64,000 nt of DNA from assembly GCA_013398015.1 (NCBI GenBank), contig VZRR01012436.1, positions 744,001-808,000 of the forward strand, in the 5' to 3' direction. The number at the start of each line of letters is the position of its first letter. The first letter of the stretch is position 1. The stretch is from Oreocharis arfaki. Its lineage: Eukaryota > Chordata > Aves > Passeriformes > Paramythiidae. Made by a program: the position numbers and the translations under genes. Shown piece by piece: positions 54,801 to 64,000 of the stretch. The notes below the pieces were generated by a model. The model saw nothing but the letters and a program-made list of their open reading frames with translations. It searched no databases and had not been told where the DNA came from.

Positions 54801-57800
54801 AGCAAACGAATTTGTAAAGTCTAATCTGTGTTTGATGCACACAAGTTGCTCCCATTAATGCGAAATCAAGTAATATCACACCAAAAAGAGACTGCAGTCC
54901 CAAAGTGGCTGTCTGGGCCCATCCACCCCCTCCTCTGCAGCGTGTGCTGCCACAGAACTGCCTCCTGCCAGCTGCTTCTCCAGATTTAACTCCTCATCCT
55001 TGTGCCAAAACCGGCTGAGGGTGAGCTTGGCATCATTACTAGGTGAGAAACACACACAAATATTCGGATATATTTCAAGGTTAGCTCTTGAGCTTCTGGG
55101 CCACAACTTGCAGCTTAAAGAAATGTGATGAATCCAGTGGACAAGTCAAAAAATCCCATCCCTGGTCCAGCGGTGCCAGGGCATTTCCCCAGGAATTCTA
55201 TCCCTGCCTTCTCCCAGCAAGCAGCACCAGTCACAGATTGCAGGGCTGTGGATGACATCACAACCTCTTGAAGAAGATGAACACAACTCCTCTGCTACCA
55301 CAATATTGGTTAAGAGACACTTGCAAAGTTCATGACCAAACCTTCCCAACACTGAGCACCCTTAGGGAAATTCCTGCGCCCTGGGGAGACAAAGCAGCTC
55401 AGGACCTCGCCAGAGTGGGATGGGAAACACAGAAAGGAAAAGGCACATGAACTGTGCATTATTTGTAGATATTCCCTCTCTGTTTCCCTGTATTGCATGT
55501 GCTTGGTGTGGCCATGGGCCCAGTCTGGCAGGGGAAAGGGGGCTGGTTGGAAATGAGTGAGCAATAAAACATGGCAGCACTTTGAGGGAAACTGCAATTT
55601 CCATTCTATCGGTCCTCTCTGAACGTCAATGACACACTGAGCTTTTTGGAAAACTAAATTCTAGAGCATGTTGCTGGAAGATGCTCTAGTTAAGCTTATT
55701 TGACTGACTAAAATTTAATTACATTTATTTTTGCACTCTAAGATAGAGCAAGGAAATATACATTCACAGCTAAAGCTTGTAATTGGACTGTAGCATACAG
55801 AAATAAAACTTTCTGGGATAAAAAGGTGCATTTTATTAGTGGTTTATAAGATTAAAATTTCATTGTAAATTATTATCAAAACTATAGCATCACAAAATTA
55901 AATTTTAGTTAAATTAAAATTCCCTTAAAAGCAAAACCTCCAGGATCTCAGCACTTAACTCTTGCAGCAGCTTCAAATGGTCCACAGTGCTTTCCAAAAA
56001 GCTTCCCCAAAGAAACAAATAGAAAAATTTGCACTTCAAAAAATCATTATGTAAAAATAGATTTTTAGTACTCTCTATCTGTAGCACAAAACTCCAGACA
56101 GGAGTAAAATCCAGATATTAATTTGCTCCTTTTCAGAATGTGCATGGCTGATCAAGTAACTTTTGCTGCCAACAAAGGTGCCAAGGAACTTCCATGCAGG
56201 TTGTTGTAAATGAAGCCTTCACTCCTTCCCTTGCTTATAAACCAACACTGGCAGCCACACTGGGGGTATCAGTATTGGACAGAAGTGCCTGGCCGCACTT
56301 AAGAGAAAATAATGTCACTAGGGAACAAGAGAAAATCATTCCCTGATCCATAAATGATTATCTGGTGGTGGGATTTTATTACTCTGTTCACCACTGTCTG
56401 AAAAATCTGAGTTTTAAGAGTCCTGAAAAAAAAGCCATTTTGCCCTTCAAAGTATGGAGCAGGAACCAGAATCAGCCTTCCTGGTGTGTTTGTTACCCAC
56501 CCTCGAAGCATCAGCTCTGCTCTGCTGCATCAGGGACGACAACATCGGTCCCTCAATCCTGAAAAATTTGGTTCCCAAAGCCCCTCGTGGACTATCAGCA
56601 AGTGCTGACTCATGAACCTTCCTTGTCAGGCTTTGTTCCTCCCCTGCTGTAAACACTCATTATTTGACATTCCAGTTTTCAATCATACATTTTTAATACT
56701 TTCTAGGAGAGCTCATCTGTCGTGAAATCTGCTCCAAATATTTCTTTGATTCTTCAGACACCTGAATATTAAGAATATTTCTTCTATTTTTCTTTCTTCT
56801 CTGGCACATCCCATGTGCTCCACAATTCTGTTCCTCTGCTGCCATTATAACGCTCTTCAGACAATACATCTGTAATCAGGAGCTCAGGTGGGTGATGGCT
56901 CCCAGGTAAATCCCAACCCTTGTTTAAGCATCGTGTATTCAAATTCTCCCCGTCCTTATCCCACGGAATGTGGCAGAGTTTAGATAAGAATACATTAAGG
57001 ATGATGTATGAACTGAGGTCCGAATCTTTCAATAAGTATTGTTCCAGATGAGATGAGTGAGCTTTTTAAATGGATTACTTTCCAGAAGAAAAGACTTTAC
57101 TGCTGTGTTATCATAAATCTATATTTCCACGGCACAGATGCTGTAATTTAATTATGGTGTTTAGCTCCTGCAAGTTTAAGGTGCAACCTTGTCTCCTTTC
57201 AAATCTACATGGACAGATGTCTTTTCTACCTCATAGAATATTTCATTGAAGTACTGTATGGGTAGAAGCAGAATGTGAAGCAGCAGAAGTACCTTTCACT
57301 AAGAAAACAAAACGAAAGTGCAGGAGGTACTCGACACGACAAGGAACAGGCACTTACTGCAAGCAAGTGGTGTGTTTTTTGCAATAATGCTATTTGAATA
57401 TTAAATCACTCAGCAAAACAAAATCTTATTGATTAGGAGCTGCTTTAAAGAAAAATACACTTTTCAGCCATTTTTTTACTATCCATCACTTTAAGCCAAA
57501 TGTGTAAGAATATTCAAATACCCAACATAGCATGGTGTGGAAAGACTCCTTCTTGGAGTCCCCACAGGAGGGATGACACATTCTAGAAGAATGATTTCAC
57601 ACTGAAGTGATGAGGAGGCAGAAAAAGTTGTTTTTGTGACTTCCTCACCTGCCAGTCACTGCCTAATTGATGGAATCAGGCAAATGGAACAGGTGAATGT
57701 CTTTATCTGCTTGGCTGCGAAACTAAAACTAACTAAAACACCAGCGAGGCCGTCCAACTTTCTGTCGAGTTAATACCAAGTTAGCACTAAAAAGTATTAA

Positions 57801-60220
57801 TTCAGCCAATCCTGCTGAAGGGAGGCAGTGGCTTAGAGCTGTGACGTGCTCAGGTACATTAACCACATCTAGAAAGTGTCTCCAGGGCCTGACCTAAGTG
57901 GAAGCCATCACTCAGCTGAGGAAAGTGCACTGACACCCTCGTCCCTAAGCCTTTATCCAAACTGAACCTCAATGAACACCACATTCCAGAGCTCTGTCTG
58001 GGAGAGTTCATAAGGACATGACCACTGTGAGGGGTGAGACTCATGAGCAGCTGGCTGATGTGGAGAAAGGACAGCAGGGGTACCACACAGGAAAAGCTGA
58101 ATCTCCAGGGGTATCACCCAGCAACTGTTCCCAGTTGCAACCTAGCAAAAGAGAACGAAGCTGTGGCCATGCTTAACCCATCCAACTGTTTGCTCTGCTC
58201 AATGAAAACCTGCGGTGAAAACACAAACCAAAAACCACATCACTTTTTTTCCAGGGGAAAAAAAATTAGGTTTCCCACTGAAATGTCACAATCTGAAATT
58301 TTAACCTGTTCTCTCCTCTGAGGGCTTTATCAAGGCATCAGCACACTGGAATGTCCACACAGTGTGAGCTCCATTGGCAGTTTATTATTGGAATTATGTC
58401 TCTGATTGTGCTCAACCATCCTGAGAGTGGGTAACATGGACCTTTGCTCAGGAAATGTATTCTTCTGATCATGTTGCTGGCTTTCTGTTCATTACTGACC
58501 AGCAAAATCATATTTTAAACATAAATTATTCAAAATCTTGCTGTATAGCAACATGCTAATCTTCTAAATAAAGAATATATTAATTAGATGCTTAATGAAA
58601 AATCACTGTATAGATTTTCATGTGGGAGTTGACAAAATATTTCTTATAATGTCAGATTTCCCTATTTTCTTTTTATTGCTCCTTGGTTGCTTTTCTTTCT
58701 TGTGTCCTTCACAGCTCCTTGCATTCCTTTCAGGTGGACTTCCAGTGGGACAGATGGAGAACTCTGGGCAGCAACTCAACCAGCACAGGACCCACAGTAC
58801 CCAGTTTAGCTCAGGGCAGGAGATCCTTTTGTAGTTTTTTCTCCAGTCTTGGGAGGAAAAAAAGAAAGCAAAGCCTTGTCTTTCACATGTTTTTACACTG
58901 CCTACTTATGTCAGCACAATTCGCTGCTGAGAAACTTAAAATCTGTAACTTTTTCTGAGCAAGTCTGGCCAGCTGCCATTAGGCAAAACAGCTCCACAAA
59001 ACCATCCCATGTTTCCAAAGCTTGGAGGTAAAAAATACTGGATATTAGGAGTGTTGTCCACCCCCACTGAAATCTATGACAATTTTTCCTTTGGTTCACA
59101 CTGGTGGGTGATCAACATTTGAGGCAGTTTCTGTGTATAAGGGAAAGCAAAATGCAAAAGGCATTGGGGACATCAGGGCTGATCCTCTTTGGGTGCAGAG
59201 CACACTTGCTTGTCTTTGTGCCTGAGACACTACAGACAAAGCCCAAGAAGCTGTTCTCTTCAGTGGTCTGTGCTAAACCACAGATTTCATGTTCCCTCCC
59301 AGTACAGGAACAGATCAAAGAACTGTGGAAGAAATAAGGCCCCACTGACTGATTGACTTTGCAGGACAAGATGCAGCGCAGCTGCAGCAAATCCACATTT
59401 TGGCCACTGCAGAGATGTGCTCCAGGTAATCCCTCCTGCAGCCAGAGACCATGGCTGCATCAGGAATTTGCTGTCTCTGTTCCCTGAGATCTGTGTGGCA
59501 CAAGCCTAAAGCCAAACACATCCAAAACAAAGATTTGCTCCAAGACTTAAACCTGGAAATTTATCTTTTCATGCCCTGTTCTACGCACAACACACTGAGG
59601 TGTTTTTACCATCCCCAAAAGGTTATCATGCCCCTGGTCCTTTCATGTTGTACGTGTGTGGCTACCAGGTCATCCTACCCAAAATGAGCTTGTGGCAGTA
59701 TTAGCAGAAGAGCTGAGTGTCAAGGACCAAAGAAGTTGGATTTTGCCTTCAGGAGGAGGAGAAGGAAGAAGTTCATGGCACTTGTCACACCTGGCAGGGT
59801 CTCCTTTGTCCCCTCTTAGTGCCACAGCCACTGCTGGGCCTGGTGCAGTTTCAGCCCAAAAGGAACTGAACAAAGCTCATCCCAAGATAATTCCCCACAC
59901 AAAAGGAAACCACAGGAAGAACCTTTCTGCTGCTCAGAGAATCTATTTTAAGATATTGGCATTTGATATAAATAAAACAAAAGCTGTTCAGGATTCATTG
60001 CTTTGTCCACTGAGTAATGAACACCAACATGATAATTACATCAAAATTGATTGGTTTAAAAATGTCTACTCTAATTAATTTATTATAATACTTATAGGAC
60101 AGTTTCAGACAAGCTCTAGTGCACCAAGGATTAAATGTCATTCACTTGCAGTGGCCAGGAGGTTGGATACATCCATTCATAGAGAATGGAAATTAAAATC
60201 AAAATCAGAAATTAAAAATT

Positions 60221-60289
60221 AGAATCATGGAAATTATCACAGAAAGGCTTGGGTTGGAAAGGACCTCAAAGATCATGTAGTTCCAACAC
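60221..60289 (-). mobile_element. CR1 LINE 3' end, antisense, short
   Basis: 'tagaatcatgg', 'cttgggttggaaaggacctc' and 'aaagatcatgtagttccaac' form a truncated antisense CR1 tail. Confidence 0.85.
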
Positions 60290-61291
60290 AACAAATAGGT
60301 TTAACTTCTTTATTTCCCGATCCTAATTTTCTTTGCTCTTAGTGTTATGTGAACTTTTTTTTATATTTAACTTTCTCCTTTGTTATCTTTTTTAAACAAG
60401 GAAAGGGAAAGATGAGAGACCTCTGAAATCTCAGCTCATAACCTTCTTTTTTATAGCCTAATGGGAAAACCTGGCTAGGGATTTCCCTGTTTATCCAGGC
60501 TGTGGGAGGATAGCTCTTCCATGAGGTGGGAGTTTGGACACAGGCAGTAGCTAGAGAAAGATTTTCAAACCCAGCAAGTAACTGAAGCATGTTGATTTCT
60601 TAATTTTCAGATACTTTGCCAACTAATTTAGGCCACAAGAATAAGTTATAATTTCTGCATTAGAATCTACGTGCTCCAGCTGTGACCTGACCATACTGAG
60701 CTGGGCTTCTCAGAGCAAGCACTTAATTCTGGCTCTGAGTCACAGCCCACCCAGCCCAACTGCTGACATGGGAAGCGTTCATTTACGGAGTATAAATATG
60801 CCCTTCTACTCAAATATATTGGCTGGAAAACATCAGGCAAGTGGAGATATAAGGAAAAAAAGTATAAATCAGAATTCTCAGAATATTTGATAATTTGTCT
60901 GACTCTTGAAATTTGGTAACCTCGACTCAGTTTGGAAAGTAACTGCACAACCCACTGCGAGGGCAAGAGTTTTGCTTTTAGAGAAAGTCAGTTTACATTT
61001 CATCAACTGAACACAAGCTTTATTTCTTTTTTGTTTAGAAGCAGGAAAGCGTAATGCCACAAAGACCAAAAGCCCTCTGTTGGTTTATAAAAAACTGCTG
61101 TGCTCTGAGCAAGAGCTTGGCCTGCCTCGGAGTCCATTAATAGCTATCTGTACCAGAAAGAGAGTCGTGTATTTCTGTTTGTTTCTGTTCTCCAATTCCT
61201 CCCCTCCAAAGGCTAAATTGTGCTGCTCCTAGTAAAGATTAAATAGCAAGCAATTCAACTTCTGGCACTACACTTTCAAATACGAAAGAGG

Positions 61292-61356
61292 TTATGTCAT
61301 GCAAGAAGAAAAGGGTTTTCTTCGGGATTGGGCATTCTTCTTCTTTCATGACATAA
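61292..61356. repeat. Imperfect inverted repeat (19-bp arms, 27-nt spacer)
   Basis: Arm 61292-61310 (TTATGTCATGCAAGAAGAA) is complementary to arm 61338-61356 with one mismatch. A second, mutually exclusive stem inside it pairs 61305-61312 with 61316-61323 (8 bp, loop GGG). Confidence 0.75.
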
Positions 61357-63365
61357 TGAAAGGGAAGGGGTGCCTTTTAAAGCTCTGTGACATTATCAAA
61401 CTTTGCCACAGTCACACTGTGTGAAAGCCCTGCACATCATTGATGCTAAGGATAGACAGGAAATGATAATGAAAAAATCAGTATTAATTGCTCACAGAGC
61501 CAGGATCTGTTCCACCCCCGTGTACAAATAACTGCACAGCTCTGCCTCATTGCTTGTGGTACTGGAGCGGGGGAAAAGTCACTTTCATACCCTGGTTGTT
61601 TACTCTGTAGAGTTACTCAGTGAATAGTAAGAAGAATCTGAGGCACAGCAAGTCAGCAAATAAATCACAACTGACAGGTTTTTTATTTCAGTCACACTGT
61701 GGTAAATTCAAATAATTCTAATGAAGTCAACTGTGCTGCTCCAGACTGACCCATCATCACACACAGTGGGACAATCGCAGTGTTAATTTAACACAGAGAA
61801 CAGATACTCTGATATATTTTTGCAGATCTGGTGATATATAACTTACATCCTTCATTAGTAGATTCTATTCAAGGCATTTAATTAGCATTATGATAAAACT
61901 AACCAAACTGCCTACAGTGCAACAAACAATCCGAACTGAGGCTGAGCAGTTAAACCCCTCTGACAGCTCTGACCGCCCGCAATCCTAATGGCCAGTCTGG
62001 CAATTAATGTTCGCTCATTCATCACTACTAATTAACTTCATTGATTTTTAACACTGGGATTTCCACATTAAAGCATGCTGCAAGAAGCATCACATTTGTT
62101 ATGATATAATATTCAGAGGAAATGAAATAAAAGAAGTGCTGTGTCAGGAGACAAAACCACCATTTAGGCCAGGATGTTGAGTTACACCAAAAATTATCCA
62201 TTGATCTTCATTGGCTTTTATTTTAACCATCTGCTCTCTTAAAAAGGAAACGGAAACTATTTGTTACATGGACACGAGACCAAAAAAGACAAAAGTTTAA
62301 TGAATGGATTGCAAAGCTGCTTTGCAGGTACACTGCTCTTGCATAAACTCTGTCACTTCAACACAGCCTGAAATCCCCACAGTTCCTGTATTGGAAGGAC
62401 CATGGCAAAGGTAAATAACGTTTTTAAGAAAGGATTTAAAAGGTGTTAAGGTTCTGCATTGGTCAAATCTGTAGGAATGGAGGGGAAGAGGGGGGAGATA
62501 AAGATTTTACTCAGTTTCTCTAACAAGTATCTGAACTTTCCATCACATGAAAAGATAATATAAGAGTTACAATAGTAATCAGGCACGGAGACTGAGTCTC
62601 TGAAGATGCAGAGCCAGTCAAGAAAGAGCAAACTATCAAAAGAAATTAAAGTTACACTGCATTGTTGGACTGGCTTGTGCAGGTAGATCAATAGAGCATT
62701 GAACATATTTCTATGCCAGGAACATCCACTAAAAGCACATGGTTTCATTGAGCTGGATGCTCTCAATAAAACATAAGCTATCGCAGAGCAAAGAACTGAA
62801 GGAAAAATATCCTGCTTATTTCTTTAAAGAGTGTTTGTAATAAACTAATGATCTGGACTGATTCTAGTGGATTAGAGTGGTCCTGCTTGTCACTTGACAC
62901 TGATTTACTGTAAAAACTTGAGCAAATCCTGTTCCCCACAAGTCTCAGGCTTTTCTCCACTTAAAAATTGTAAAAAACTGCTCTTGAAGATTTTTCTTTT
63001 CATGAGAAGGGAGGAGAGTATTTCAGGGTGCAAATGACATTTTACAGCATAATAAATCATCAATAAATGCAAAAAGAAATTGGGTGAGGAAAAGTTTTGT
63101 GTCTGGCAAACTTCTAGATCCTTTTCCACAGGCCAGTTACAGATGGTTTGAAGGTGACACCACAGAATACATAAAAGAAGAACTTTCTCCTGAATTTCAG
63201 CTTAAAATACAAGCTGAAAAAGTAGCAAATTCATGGTGCACAGGAGTCACTGAAGCTCTTCCAAATCTCCCATGAAGGCTGTGCTTAGCTTTCTAAACAG
63301 GGAACATAGAAAGAGGATGTACTGCATACAGAGCAACTCAGTGATGGTGCAGCAGCCATGCAAGA

Positions 63366-63388
63366 TTTTATGTAAGAGTTACATAAAA
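63366..63388. repeat. Perfect 10-bp palindrome holding two TTATGTAA sites
   Basis: TTTTATGTAA, spacer GAG, TTACATAAAA. Each arm contains TTATGTAA, which fits the NFIL3/PAR-bZIP consensus TTAYGTAA. Function is inferred from the motif only. Confidence 0.55.
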
Positions 63389-64000
63389 GCAAACGTATAA
63401 AGATTTGCAAGATCAAAAGTTGTTCATCTGTGAAGTAAATGCCCAGTATTGTCTCTCCACTTCCTGCCTCATGCCTTGGGGTGACACAATCAACAAGGCT
63501 TCCTTTGTGGTTTAAGTTCTGCTTGATTGTACATTAATGCACCAGATAGCACTGAATCATCTGTTCTTGTCTGCAAGTGGTGCTGAGGATTTATAGCTCC
63601 ACAGTGGGAAGCTACAAGTGATGTGTATGGGCACAGCTGAAAAGAAGAAAGACAAGGTCATCCACAAACAGCAGGCCTGAAAAAAAGGGAGACAGTAATA
63701 TTTTAAAGAGAATTAATTATGGGGAAGATATTAATAAATATATCACAGAGTTTCCATTATATTCTGATCATTCAAACCATTATAAGGCGTGGAACAGAAA
63801 GGCTTTGGTCTAGGATCACTTGGTGCATAAGTTCAGGATTAATTTCTTTAATGTCCAAGAATCATCTCAGTTCCAAGCTGCCTCCTTCTCAGCAAAGGCT
63901 CCAGAATTCCCTGCTGGAGAGTCCTGGGGAGTTGCTGCCTCCAGGCTGGGCATATGTAGGATAGAGAGGAGCTCTCCGCAGCTCCTCTCTGTCCAAGGCA

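Larger units (their letters stand above)
22134..64000 (-). other. MEGF11: MEGF11 first intron and possibly upstream DNA
   Basis: Everything to the right of the first coding exon. The exon carries an acceptor, so a 5' UTR exon must lie at higher coordinates. No CpG island or TATA-like promoter stood out, so the transcription start is probably beyond the window and this is at least 41.9 kb of intron. If the leader exon is within the window, the part beyond it is intergenic. Stretches 22134-26699, 26906-42623, 45371-48281, 48477-51596, 51885-60220 and 60290-64000 contain no gene I can support and no recognised mobile element; the few regulatory-looking or structured spots in them are listed separately. 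Confidence 0.65.

Noticed and set aside
54876..55106. GC-richer minus-strand patch, considered as the MEGF11 leader exon or promoter
   Set aside because: Few CpGs, no clear donor leading to 22133 can be proven by eye, and no core-promoter elements.
62446..62766. 106-codon minus-strand frame rich in hydrophobic residues
   Set aside because: AT-rich DNA gives such Phe/Leu-rich frames by chance. No family was recognised.

Overview
This window looks like nuclear DNA from a bird, most likely a songbird. It is AT-rich and intron-like, with scattered CR1 retroposon 3' ends carrying the usual avian signature (a pyrimidine-rich 'cccttccaaccc' block beside 'gattctatgattctat'-type tails), and two avian-type retroviral LTRs. 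I see no operons, no dense coding and no CpG-island promoter. Nearly all open frames in the window are chance frames.

One gene can be read with confidence: the 5' coding part of MEGF11 (multiple EGF-like domains 11), on the minus strand. Three consecutive coding exons lie at 22133-22010 (8 nt of 5' UTR, the ATG and a signal peptide), 20002-19901 (first half of the EMI domain) and 18396-18296 (second half of the EMI domain). Every splice site has AG/GT and every phase matches, giving 106 uninterrupted residues. The EGF-repeat exons, transmembrane segment and cytoplasmic tail must lie beyond the left edge. The 5' UTR exon(s) and promoter were not found and probably lie past 64000. On this reading 1-18295 is the intron after the EMI domain and 22134-64000 is the first intron, possibly with some upstream DNA.

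Layout. 1-4860: unique intron DNA. 4866-5950: an almost certain solo LTR (TG...CA ends, 5-bp direct repeats CAGTT) that carries two strong CTCF-type motifs 56 bp apart. 9670-11956: a repeat cluster with three CR1 pieces, an internally deleted ERVL-type LTR and a 165-bp array of an about 10-bp unit. 12000-18295: intron with homopolymer and AAAAC microsatellites. 18296-22133: the MEGF11 exons. 26700-26905: an old CR1/L3-like reverse-transcriptase fragment. 42600-51890: five CR1 fragments. 51900-64000: mostly unique DNA with one CR1 tail, one imperfect 19-bp hairpin and one bZIP-like palindrome.

I did not find an undescribed biological system. The most checkable observations are the LTR-borne CTCF motif pair in a MEGF11 intron, the tandem 4-nt-spaced splice donor at the end of the EMI domain, and a few structured or homeodomain-site-rich intronic spots.
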